A stretch of 19,524 bases of DNA from positions 85,840-105,363 of the forward strand of contig DFXX01000025.1 in assembly GCA_002381765.1 (NCBI GenBank). Direction: 5' to 3'. Numbering within the stretch: the first letter of the stretch is position 1; every line of letters starts with the position of its first letter. The notes under the pieces are model-generated. The model had not been told where the DNA came from. It saw nothing but the letters and a program-made list of their open reading frames with translations, and did not search any database. Positions 1 through 6,314 of this stretch are shown here, one piece after another. The stretch is from Bacteriovoracaceae bacterium UBA4097 (GTDB lineage Bacteria; Bdellovibrionota; Bacteriovoracia; Bacteriovoracales; Bacteriovoracaceae). A program made the position numbers and the translations under genes.

Positions 1-1589
1 TTTTCCATGACCTTATCGATTTTTTGAAAATCAACACCATCTTCAATCAAATGCACAAAGGCCTTAAAGTAAGGGAAGAGGATTCTATTTACCAAAAAGC
101 CAGCGCAGTCATTTACCACAATAGGGGTTTTTCCCATTTGCGTGGCATAGTTCACTGCTTGCGCGATGGTTTCTTCAGAAGTTTTTTCTCCACGGATAAT
201 TTCCACTAAAGGCATTAAGTGAACCGGGTTAAAGAAGTGCATGCCACAGAATTTTTCCGGACGCTGAACTCCTTCAGCGAGTTTAGTGATAGAAATGGTC
301 GATGTATTTGAGGCCAGAACTGTGTCAACCGAGACAGCTTTTTCTACTTCGGCGAGAACTGATTTTTTTATTTTCTCATTTTCCACCACGGCTTCCACCA
401 CAAACTGGGTTTGACCAAAGTCAGCGTAAGAGAGGGTTGGGGTAATGTTAGAAATAACTTTTGCCATTTTTTCTGGAGTAATTTTTTTTCTCTCAATCTG
501 CTTATTGAGAAGCTTTGAGGCTTCTCCCATACCAAGATCGAGCTGCTCGCTTTTGATATCTTTCATAAGCACACTCACACCTTGAGAAGCCGATTGATAG
601 GCAATACCTCCTCCCATAATCCCCGCTCCAAGAACGGCTCCCATCTGAGTAGGTTTTGCATCCTTCGTGATCTTCTTGGACACTTTCTTTAAATACTGAT
701 CTCCCAGAAAGACTTGAGTGAGGCATTCTGCGGTCTTAGTCTTAGCACAAGCTGCGAAGGTTTCGCCTTCTAGCTTGAGGGCCTCAGTACGGTCCAGGCG
801 AGCGGCCTTTTGCATAGTCTCAACTGCTTTTACGGGAGCTGGATAATGAGGGCCCGCCATTGCAGCAATAAAACCCTTGCCTCCATCAAAACTCATCATG
901 GATTCAATTTTATCCAAGCGAAGTGGGGATTTTTTCTGGGCGACTTTTGCTTTCCAGTCTAGCTCTCCTTTAATAGCACGCTCTAATAATTTAAGACCTG
1001 CTTCTTCAAGCAGAGCATCTTCAACAATTCCATCAATAGCTCCAAATTTCATGGCCTCTTCGGCCTTATAATGTTTCGCTCCTGCTATCCATTCAATGGC
1101 GTGATCTGCTCCAATCATGCGAGGAAGTCTCACTGTTCCTCCCCATCCTGGTATGATCCCTAATTTCGTTTCCGGTAAACCCATGGCCGCTTTAGGAGAG
1201 GCCAGGCGATAATCCATGGTGAGAGCGATTTCGCATCCGCCACCCAAAGCAAAGCCATTTACCAGAGCGACCTTGGGATAAGGCAGATCTTCATACCCAT
1301 TAAAGACATCATTGATACTGGCGATCCAGTCGCGCATTTCTGCTTCTGATTTTTTGAAATGATCCAGGAATTCAGTAACATCTGCACCGAAGACAAAGCC
1401 ACTAGGCTTACCAGAGGCGAAGATAAGACCATTGGCCTTCTGCTTTTTAATAACTTCAAGAACATCTTTTAAATCCTTCAAGGCGATGGCGTTGAAGACG
1501 TTAGTGGATTGATCTTTAAGATCGAAAGTAACTTTTAAAATGTCGTTGGATAATTTTTCCAAACGAAAGGCGGGACCTGTATAAAGCAT
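1..1589 (-). CDS. fadB: Fatty acid oxidation complex alpha subunit, FadB type (3' end beyond window)
   Basis: This is the bifunctional enoyl-CoA hydratase / 3-hydroxyacyl-CoA dehydrogenase of aerobic beta-oxidation, normally about 715-730 aa. The first 529 codons are here and the C-terminus lies beyond base 1. The N-terminal crotonase domain has LGGGCE (Glu120) and GLPETKLGI (Glu140), matching the two catalytic glutamates of E. coli FadB (119/139). The NAD-binding motif VLGAGIMGGGIAYQSA begins near residue 319. The dehydrogenase motif CGMHFFNPVHLMPLVEIIRG carries His451, equivalent to E. coli His450. The MLYxG start and the VVEAVVEN and MGKTPIVVND segments point to FadB rather than FadJ. The start is supported by AAGGAG five bases upstream of ATG. 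The thiolase partner FadA is not visible; if present it would lie to the left. An internal hydratase-only ORF is a shadow. The identification is secure. Confidence 0.95.
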   Translation of the reverse strand, partial: MLYTGPAFRLEKLSNDILKVTFDLKDQSTNVFNAIALKDLKDVLEVIKKQKANGLIFASGKPSGFVFGADVTEFLDHFKKSEAEMRDWIASINDVFNGYEDLPYPKVALVNGFALGGGCEIALTMDYRLASPKAAMGLPETKLGIIPGWGGTVRLPRMIGADHAIEWIAGAKHYKAEEAMKFGAIDGIVEDALLEEAGLKLLERAIKGELDWKAKVAQKKSPLRLDKIESMMSFDGGKGFIAAMAGPHYPAPVKAVETMQKAARLDRTEALKLEGETFAACAKTKTAECLTQVFLGDQYLKKVSKKITKDAKPTQMGAVLGAGIMGGGIAYQSASQGVSVLMKDIKSEQLDLGMGEASKLLNKQIERKKITPEKMAKVISNITPTLSYADFGQTQFVVEAVVENEKIKKSVLAEVEKAVSVDTVLASNTSTISITKLAEGVQRPEKFCGMHFFNPVHLMPLVEIIRGEKTSEETIAQAVNYATQMGKTPIVVNDCAGFLVNRILFPYFKAFVHLIEDGVDFQKIDKVME

Positions 1590-1616
1590 ATAAACTCCTT
1601 CAGAGAAAATAGAAAT

Positions 1617-1633
1617 ATTGTACTCTCATAGAG
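1617..1633 (-). promoter_or_regulatory. Possible fadB promoter -10 with adjacent small palindrome
   Basis: On the minus strand TACAAT (1617-1622) lies about 30 bases upstream of the fadB ATG. It touches a perfect CTCT-ATG-AGAG palindrome (1623-1633), which could be an operator in the -10/-35 spacer. No convincing -35 was found, so this is a weak call. Confidence 0.3.
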
Positions 1634-1677
1634 GAGATTTATCTAAGAAATTGCCGTCTGACCGATCTAGTTGGTTT

Positions 1678-2163
1678 TCAGACTTTCAGTAATTTTGCGA
1701 GATCTTGGCGGATATCTTCTGGTTCAACATTGGGGGCATAGCGTTTTAAGACCTTGCCTTCAGGGCTTACTAAAAACTTAGTGAAGTTCCATTTGATGGC
1801 CTGAGTACCCATGATCCCTGGTTTCTCCTGCTTTAAAAAGGAGTAGAGAGGAGTGGTCTCTTTTCCATTTACATCTACCTTAGCAAAGAGGGGAAAGCTC
1901 ACCTGGTAAGTCAGACTGCAAAAGCTTTTAATCTCATTTTCATCCCCCGGCTCCTGATGGCGAAATTGATTGCAGGGAAAACCCAGGACCGCAAGCTGAC
2001 TCCCGAATTCTCGATGAAGGGTCTCAAGTCCCTCGTATTGAGGGGTAAAGCCGCACTTGCTGGCGACATTCACGATGAGGAGATATTTCCCCTTATATTG
2101 CTCTAGAGAGGTATCCTGGCCATTGATATCTTTAAGGGTGAAATCATAAATTGAAGAGACCAT
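1678..2163 (-). CDS. Glutathione peroxidase family (thioredoxin-type thiol peroxidase)
   Basis: A 161-aa peroxidase of the GPx fold, expected to reduce hydrogen and lipid peroxides in the cytoplasm. The peroxidatic cysteine is Cys37 in NVASKCGFT. Gln70 (in FPCNQFRHQEPG) and Trp125-Asn126 (in IKWNFTKF) complete the GPx tetrad. Cys82 in SFCSLTY sits where the resolving cysteine of thioredoxin-dependent monomeric GPx enzymes lies, so thioredoxin is the more likely reductant than glutathione; this is an inference from the family. The open frame extends 24 codons further upstream, but ATG at 2163 has GGAG five bases before it and gives the usual family length, so it is preferred. The gene is codirectional with fadB (88-base gap) and divergent from the DTW gene. 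It has no signal peptide. Confidence 0.93.
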   Translation of the reverse strand: MVSSIYDFTLKDINGQDTSLEQYKGKYLLIVNVASKCGFTPQYEGLETLHREFGSQLAVLGFPCNQFRHQEPGDENEIKSFCSLTYQVSFPLFAKVDVNGKETTPLYSFLKQEKPGIMGTQAIKWNFTKFLVSPEGKVLKRYAPNVEPEDIRQDLAKLLKV

Positions 2164-2226
2164 AGATACTCCATACTTGTTAAAGTTCAGGTCTTTGATT
2201 AGGATGCTCTGACTAATGACTATTTT

Positions 2227-2232
2227 TATAAT
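2227..2232 (+). promoter_or_regulatory. -10 box of the DTW gene
   Basis: A consensus TATAAT lies 24 bases before the ATG at 2256, which would give a short leader. The -35 region is poor. It lies in the 92-base divergent region between the GPx and DTW starts. Confidence 0.4.
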
Positions 2233-2255
2233 CAATTGATCAAAAGTCTATCACT

Positions 2256-2867
2256 ATGCAGAAACGGGCCGGAATTCGCGATCGTTGTCCCTCTTGCAGG
2301 CTCAATAATAATCTCTGTCTGTGTGAGCACATCTCACCCTTTGAGATAAAAACCAATGTCTCTCTCATTGTGCATGTAAGTGAGCTTAAGCTCACTTCTA
2401 ATACCGCTTGGTTTGTGAATAAGCTCTTGCCAGAAAACTCACAAATTTTTGTGAGAGGAAGAGTTGGAGAGAATTTTGAAGCAGCTCCCGTCATGGAGAC
2501 GACTGGAAATCCCTTCTTTCTTTACCCACACGAAGATGCGATTGAACTTAATGCTGAATTTAAAGAAAAGCATCCAGGTCCCTATCATTTGATCGTTCCC
2601 GATGGTAACTGGCACCAGGCAAGAAGAGTTCGTAAACGAGAAGAGGTCTTCAGGTCACTCCCTGCGGTTAAGCTTCCCGCAGGGATTTTAGGAGAGTATC
2701 GTCTAAGGAAAGCACCTCAACCAGAATGGGTTTCGACCTTCGAGGCCGCGGCCTATGCCCTGGGCATTCTAGAAGGAGAAGATGTTCGTGAAAGAATGAT
2801 GAGCTTCTTTCGCCTTTGGGTAAGAACATCTATTTTCAATCGCACCAAAAAAGAGCCCGATTTTTAG
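2256..2867 (+). CDS. DTW-domain protein, probable tRNA-uridine aminocarboxypropyltransferase
   Basis: A 203-aa DTW-domain protein. Characterised members of this SPOUT-related family (E. coli TapT/YfiP, human DTWD1/2) use SAM to make acp3U in tRNA. The N-terminus has a CPSC...CLC cluster (Cys11, 14, 21, 23), typical of the metal-binding start of the family. The signature near residue 116 reads DGNW instead of the usual DxTW, and STFEAAA follows at 160-166. Length is normal. No clear Shine-Dalgarno precedes the ATG, but TATAAT lies close upstream. The stop codon overlaps the stop of the convergent sigma-factor gene by 4 bases (TTAG, 2864-2867). Assignment to the family is firm. The exact tRNA position modified is not known from sequence, and the Thr-to-Asn change deserves attention. 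Confidence 0.88.
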   Translation: MQKRAGIRDRCPSCRLNNNLCLCEHISPFEIKTNVSLIVHVSELKLTSNTAWFVNKLLPENSQIFVRGRVGENFEAAPVMETTGNPFFLYPHEDAIELNAEFKEKHPGPYHLIVPDGNWHQARRVRKREEVFRSLPAVKLPAGILGEYRLRKAPQPEWVSTFEAAAYALGILEGEDVRERMMSFFRLWVRTSIFNRTKKEPDF

Positions 2868-3568
2868 GCGGCCAAGATATCAATATGTTCAGAGTCGAGA
2901 TGGTCTTTGAGCATCTCTAAGGCTTCCGCATGAAGCTGACAAATTCTTCCCTCTGATAAATTCACAACCTTAGAAATTTCATTAAAGTTTAAGTCTTCAT
3001 AGTATTTTAGAGTCACTATGAGGCGCATAGTTCTTGGGAGTTCGTCCATAATAACGGAGAGAGTTTTCTTTAATGTATAAGCTTCGAGTTCTGTGTTTTG
3101 AAGGGACTCAGTCGATTGGGTTTCGCCTTCTACATACTGCTTAATAGTGTCACCTGATTCATACTGCTCAAGACGAATCATATCCTTAGATTTAAAAGGA
3201 AGAATATTCGACATTTCAACCGAGGTAGGGACTCTTCCCAATTCTTCTGTAAGATCATTTTTTGCGCGCTTATACTTTTTCTGTTTATTTCTCTCCGAGC
3301 GGGTCATCCAATCCTGCTTTCTTAGCTCATCGATGATCTCGCCTCGGATACGAAATTCAGCATAGGTTTTAAACTGATTTTTCTTATCTTTCTTATACTT
3401 ATTCATGGCATCGATGAGCCCAATCACTCCCACCATGACTAAGTCCTGGAATTCTAATACCTGGTGATAATGGTAGTGATAGTGCTTGGCCCAGTATCTT
3501 ATAGTGGGCATGAAATTTTTTATAATATCCTGCCGAGAAGTCTCTTGAGGGTTGTTTCTTGCATTCAA
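2864..3568 (-). CDS. RNA polymerase sigma factor, FliA (sigma28)/WhiG family
   Basis: A group 3 sigma factor. Region 2 includes DLVMVGVIGLIDAMNKY and FKTYAEFRIRGEIIDELRKQDW, the hallmark of FliA/WhiG-type sigmas. Region 3 includes LTEELGRVPTSVEM, and region 4 ends with the helix-turn-helix LNFNEISKVVNLSEGRICQLH. The start is uncertain. A GTG at 3610 would give 248 aa but has no ribosome binding site. A TTG at 3568 has GGAGG five bases before it, gives 234 aa and keeps the usual short extension before region 1.2, so it is used here. The protein has an odd HYHYHYH run before region 2. No flagellar gene is beside it, so it may be the flagellar sigma or a paralogue. The stop overlaps the convergent DTW stop. 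Confidence 0.9.
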   Translation of the reverse strand: MNARNNPQETSRQDIIKNFMPTIRYWAKHYHYHYHQVLEFQDLVMVGVIGLIDAMNKYKKDKKNQFKTYAEFRIRGEIIDELRKQDWMTRSERNKQKKYKRAKNDLTEELGRVPTSVEMSNILPFKSKDMIRLEQYESGDTIKQYVEGETQSTESLQNTELEAYTLKKTLSVIMDELPRTMRLIVTLKYYEDLNFNEISKVVNLSEGRICQLHAEALEMLKDHLDSEHIDILAA

Positions 3569-3623
3569 AATGGCCTCCGATGTAATAGAGGCATTATTGC
3601 ACAAGGGCACTCGGATAATGAAA

Positions 3624-3660
3624 GAGGTCTGTAACTTCAGATGTTTAGCTTACAGACCTC
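3624..3660 (-). terminator. Perfect 11-bp inverted repeat, likely terminator or leader hairpin
   Basis: GAGGTCTGTAA (3624-3634) and TTACAGACCTC (3650-3660) pair perfectly around a 15-base loop. Read on the minus strand it follows the 87-aa gene and is followed by a weak T-rich stretch (TTTCATTAT). It could end that transcript or, if transcription continues, form a hairpin in the sigma-factor leader. Confidence 0.5.
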
Positions 3661-3688
3661 AGAATAAAAATTGGGATTTTTGCCAAGA

Positions 3689-3952
3689 TTAGTTGGCGAT
3701 TAGTTCTAGTTCTGCCTCTTCTTCTTCCATTAAGGCATCTGGAGTCGAGAGCCATTCCATGTATTCATGGTATTCCAGGATCTCATCACGAAAGATAACC
3801 ACCCGCCAATTGGCCTGATTCTGATCTAGGCTTACTACGTCTGAAACATCAAGTACTCTCTCCCGCACCTCGATAGGTAGCGAACTAAAAGCGGTATCTG
3901 CTTCCAGTCTAAGAATCTTTTTGCATTTCATAAGGTAGTAGTGTGGTTGCAT
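3689..3952 (-). CDS. Hypothetical acidic 87-aa protein
   Basis: I do not recognise this 87-aa protein. It is probably cytoplasmic, with no signal peptide or membrane segment, and it has a strongly acidic C-terminus (an EEEEAELELIAN tail) and a Trp/Tyr-rich middle (RDEILEYHEYMEWLS). The start is well supported: AGGAGG lies about seven bases before the ATG. It is codirectional with the sigma factor, with a hairpin in between. A small acidic protein next to a sigma factor could be a regulator, but it does not resemble FlgM, and that idea is only positional. An inverted repeat at 3975-3994 lies just upstream and may control it. Confidence 0.75.
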   Translation of the reverse strand: MQPHYYLMKCKKILRLEADTAFSSLPIEVRERVLDVSDVVSLDQNQANWRVVIFRDEILEYHEYMEWLSTPDALMEEEEAELELIAN

Positions 3953-3974
3953 GTTTCACCCTCCTGGTGAGATG

Positions 3975-3994
3975 TAGATCATTCCTTTGATCTA
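3975..3994. promoter_or_regulatory. Operator-like inverted repeat upstream of the 87-aa gene
   Basis: TAGATCA and TGATCTA form a perfect 7-bp inverted repeat with a 6-base spacer, 23-42 bases upstream of the ATG at 3952. The size and symmetry suit a dimeric repressor or activator. No regulator family can be named. Confidence 0.4.
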
Positions 3995-4192
3995 TCTAAA
4001 GAAGATCGTTTCACGGAAAAAGTAAGGTTTCAAGAGTCTGTCACAATTTTTTTATTAAATGATCTCACTCAACTGTCTGGCTTACTCAGACTTTCCTTTG
4101 GCACCACCACTTTGGCCCCTCTTAAGGGACACTGTGGCCCTGATTCGGCTAAGCGTTTATGACAAGTCTTGGAATACTGGTTTGATGTTAAT

Positions 4193-4208
4193 TGGCATGT
4201 TTCCTGCT
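4193..4208 (+). promoter_or_regulatory. Sigma54 (-24/-12) promoter, left copy
   Basis: TGGCATG-TTTC-CTGCT matches the sigma54 consensus TGGCACG-N4-TTGCA, with GG (4194-4195) and GC (4206-4207) separated by exactly 10 bases. The preceding bases AAT are the same as in the second copy at 6079. Transcription would start near 4218-4220. About 55-70 bases upstream of the -24 element is an imperfect palindrome (GGGACAC-T-GTGGCCC, 4126-4140) that could be an activator site. The stretch 3995-4192 holds no convincing gene; an open frame at 4059-4307 looks spurious. Confidence 0.6.
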
Positions 4209-4218
4209 CTCTTATACC

Positions 4219-4305
4219 GCAGGGAGAGCATCCCGAGCCTCAGGGAAGGAGCGATGAGAGTCCAAGGTTGGGGCCCATCCGGTTCATGGATGAACCACTT
4301 TTATT
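4219..4305 (+). ncRNA. Candidate small RNA of about 85 nt from the left sigma54 promoter
   Basis: The span from the predicted sigma54 start to the intrinsic terminator is about 85 nt. It contains no good ORF: a 17-codon frame at 4254-4307 has AAGGAG only two bases from its ATG and runs through the terminator stem, so translation is doubtful. The RNA 3' end is antisense only to the last bases of the convergent metalloprotease gene. No known RNA family was recognised. Existence is inferred from the promoter plus terminator pairing. Confidence 0.4.
4281..4305 (+). terminator. Intrinsic terminator ending the left small transcript
   Basis: GGTTCAT and ATGAACC (4281-4287, 4290-4296) form a 7-bp stem followed by a T-rich tail (4299-4305). 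The T-run is on the plus strand only, so it serves a plus-strand transcript and not the minus-strand protease gene that ends at 4304. Confidence 0.6.
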
Positions 4306-5896
4306 AGAGTCTCGGAATTCTTTTGATAAGTCTGCGATTAACTTCGGGAATAGGAAGTTCCCAAAGTTTTGGATCACTGGTGCGAGTGAGTATTTCTTCT
4401 TTAATAGCGGAGTAAAGGGCCCGCAAAATTTCCTGATTACTTCTTTCATTTTCTTCAAGCTGTGAAAGGAGACTCCATAAATGAGATCTTACCGGACTTA
4501 GCATGTTGTGAGCTTCATCATGATGCCATGATTCGCTTTCATGGGAGAGAGAGAAATCTCGCTCATCATTGGCTTGAAGATCTGGATCAGTAGGATGAGC
4601 AAGTGCATTTTTTAAGGCCTTAGGATCCCTGGTATAGACAACAGCAACTGCATCAGCAAAGAGTTCATGATAAGGGGACACGATCCAATCCCAATTTTCT
4701 ATATGGGGATATTTATTTAAAAGGGCGAGTTGTTCCATTGCGAGCTTTGAGTTCGCACTCTGATCCACTCCTGGATTAAAACTTTCGCGAATAATAAGAC
4801 CCCATTGTCTGAAGATATCGAGCCTTCCTTTAAACCATGGCCAGTCCTCTTCCAGTTTGGCATTTAATAATGCATGACCTAGCTCATGCATCCAGAGGAT
4901 ATCTGTCTGATCTTTCCGATGTGGGATCTTTCCGTGCTGATCAAAGCTCGTCACCAAGCTCGCTTCAAAGGCACTTTTATCTGAGTAAAGAATAAGATCG
5001 GATCTTGCATCAAAATAAAAATCAATTCCACCCAGAGAAGTGAAATCACTTACTGAATCACGAACTTCATCCAAAACTTCTATAATCGAGGACGCCGTCT
5101 GACAGTCCTTATTGATGCCATTTAGAAAGATGAGACTTCCTCTAAGGGGAGAAGTAATCTCTGGGCAGACGATATGAGAGGCAACTGGAATTTTTTTTAC
5201 AAGAGGAGAGGACTTAACATTATGGCATTGAGCTTTGGTCAAATGTCCATTGAGATTAGGAAATGTTTCATGCATAAGATTACGCACATAATGCTCTTGA
5301 ATATGCTGAGTGTTCATGACCACATGGCCAATTTCATGAGCAATGACATTATATCCTGGTGGATAACCACCTTCACTCATAGGAGTGGTTCTCATGGTCT
5401 CGTTATAATGATTCACCCAAATAGTATTAAGTGCAACTCTTTGATCTGGAGACTGGATACGCTCTTCTGGAACAGCAGTCGCGAGAATGCTCGCATAATC
5501 GGGATCAAAGCTTTCCATTAAAAAGATTGTAGGTATTTGAGTTTTGGCATACTTCTTAGCTAAAGTTAGGCCACCTGTTGGATCCTTTATTTCATCAGGA
5601 TCGGTATATCCTTCTAAATCAAAATAAACTTCACCTTTCCCCTCATCATATTGAAGAGAATCAACTTCTATCTTCACTCCACATTGCGCATAGATTCTCG
5701 CAGTTTCTTCTAGATTGCTTTTTAGCTCACTCAGTTTCCAGGGCCCTTTTTCAAAGAGCACAAAATTCAAAGGAAGAGTATGAGTGAAGGGGCGAGAATC
5801 GGTCTTATAGAAATCAATCTCAAGTTTAGACTGAGTTGATCCCATGGCGGAGAAACAAACAAGTGATGTAAATAGAGCCAAACCGATATTATTCAT
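4304..5896 (-). CDS. Exported zinc metalloprotease-like protein with two HExxH motifs
   Basis: A 530-aa protein with an N-terminal signal peptide (hydrophobic core residues 4-18, likely cleavage near residue 20), so periplasmic or secreted. The first half carries HEIGH (187-191), a further His198 and NLMHE (Met208), which resembles a metzincin zinc site with a Met-turn, although the third His is one residue further away than in the standard HExxHxxGxxH. The second half carries HELGH (337-341) followed by YHELFAD (409-415), whose Glu411 would be the third ligand of a gluzincin site. Two different zincin-like domains therefore appear fused in one chain. No named family was recognised and the substrates are unknown. 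The start ATG has only a weak, distant ribosome binding site. Sigma54 promoters lie on both sides, on the opposite strand. Confidence 0.8.
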   Translation of the reverse strand: MNNIGLALFTSLVCFSAMGSTQSKLEIDFYKTDSRPFTHTLPLNFVLFEKGPWKLSELKSNLEETARIYAQCGVKIEVDSLQYDEGKGEVYFDLEGYTDPDEIKDPTGGLTLAKKYAKTQIPTIFLMESFDPDYASILATAVPEERIQSPDQRVALNTIWVNHYNETMRTTPMSEGGYPPGYNVIAHEIGHVVMNTQHIQEHYVRNLMHETFPNLNGHLTKAQCHNVKSSPLVKKIPVASHIVCPEITSPLRGSLIFLNGINKDCQTASSIIEVLDEVRDSVSDFTSLGGIDFYFDARSDLILYSDKSAFEASLVTSFDQHGKIPHRKDQTDILWMHELGHALLNAKLEEDWPWFKGRLDIFRQWGLIIRESFNPGVDQSANSKLAMEQLALLNKYPHIENWDWIVSPYHELFADAVAVVYTRDPKALKNALAHPTDPDLQANDERDFSLSHESESWHHDEAHNMLSPVRSHLWSLLSQLEENERSNQEILRALYSAIKEEILTRTSDPKLWELPIPEVNRRLIKRIPRL

Positions 5897-5975
5897 TCAT
5901 TCAGTTTCTCACAGCTCCTCTGGCGAGGGTGAGGTCCTGGTAAAAACTTCAAGGGGTGCCTAGAGAATGAGCGAC

Positions 5976-6036
5976 TGGGGTCAGCTTGGCCACCTCAGTG
6001 GTGACGTCCTAGCACTTCTTAAAAATCCTGACCCCA
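5976..6036. promoter_or_regulatory. Widely spaced inverted repeat, possible sigma54 activator site
   Basis: TGGGGTCAG (5976-5984) and CTGACCCCA (6028-6036) are perfect inverted 9-mers. Between them CCAC-CTCA-GTGG (5990-6001) forms a smaller palindrome. The block lies about 45-105 bases upstream of the sigma54 promoter at 6079, where enhancer-binding proteins usually bind. It could equally act on the divergent metalloprotease gene. Apart from this block and the sigma54 promoter, 5897-6157 shows no gene. Confidence 0.4.
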
Positions 6037-6078
6037 ATCTAACGTATTAAAAAGACACAAGTTCTCACCACTCAGAAT

Positions 6079-6094
6079 TGGCACGAATTCTGCT
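6079..6094 (+). promoter_or_regulatory. Sigma54 (-24/-12) promoter, right copy
   Basis: TGGCACG-AATT-CTGCT is a near-perfect -24/-12 element with GG (6080-6081) and GC (6092-6093) exactly 10 bases apart. Transcription would start near 6105, giving a leader of about 75 bases before the small ORF at 6180. The leader contains a hairpin (GAGA-c-CAC...GTG-a-TCTC, 6110-6132). Confidence 0.7.
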
Positions 6095-6179
6095 AATAAC
6101 ATTTGTAACGAGACCACTAGGATGGTGATCTCAGAAAGAAAAGCAAGGAAGCTAGAGATGCCCAACAAGGAGAAATCAA

Positions 6180-6278
6180 ATGGAAATGATGGTAGTTTTA
6201 GGCGGTCTAATGATGATGATGGTGACAAGCCTGGTGCTCCAAAGGGCGTCTTTTAAGAAAGTTTGTGTTGAGAAATAA
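6180..6278 (+). CDS. Small hydrophobic (membrane) protein, 32 aa, sigma54-driven
   Basis: This short ORF starts with ATG seven bases after AAGGAG. It encodes MEMMVVLGGLMMMMVTSLVL, a single probable transmembrane segment very rich in methionine, then a 12-residue tail with Arg, three Lys, a Cys and a Glu. It has its own predicted sigma54 promoter at 6079 and an intrinsic terminator seven bases after its stop, so it looks like a complete single-gene unit. Its size and shape fit small membrane regulators or type I toxin-like peptides, but no family was recognised. A second ORF of the same length (6158-6256, hydrophilic, rich in Asp and Gly) overlaps it in another frame and has a weaker AAGGAA site; the hydrophobic frame is preferred. 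Its function is unknown. Confidence 0.55.
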   Translation: MEMMVVLGGLMMMMVTSLVLQRASFKKVCVEK

Positions 6279-6284
6279 GATGTG

Positions 6285-6314
6285 AGATCCCCCTGAATAA
6301 GGGGATCTTTTAAT
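6285..6314 (+). terminator. Intrinsic terminator after the small membrane protein
   Basis: AGATCCCC (6285-6292) and GGGGATCT (6301-6308) form an 8-bp stem, followed by TTTAATTT. The T-rich tail is on the plus strand. The stem may also help end the minus-strand operon whose last stop codon is at 6315-6317. Confidence 0.8.

Noticed and set aside
131..150. TGGCATAG...TGC resembling a sigma54 element inside fadB.
   Set aside because: The GG to GC spacing is 11, not 10, and it is inside a conserved coding region.
2240..2494. Minus-strand open frame opposite the DTW gene.
   Set aside because: It lies antisense to a clear conserved domain and has no family features.
4100..4275. A long rod-like fold resembling 6S RNA: ACTTTGG pairs with CCAAGGT, and CCCTGA-ttc-GGCT pairs with AGCC-TCAGGG, around a large internal loop.
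   Set aside because: The inner arm is unbalanced and no conserved 6S sequence was recognised. The sigma54 promoter inside the region, with a start near 4219, explains the terminator better. A covariance search with the 6S model would decide.
4059..4307. Plus-strand 82-aa open frame beginning at 4059.
   Set aside because: No ribosome binding site and an unlikely composition. It runs across the sigma54 promoter and the terminator stem.
4254..4307. 17-codon ORF with AAGGAG near its ATG in the left small transcript.
   Set aside because: The spacing of two bases is too short, and the frame passes through the terminator hairpin.
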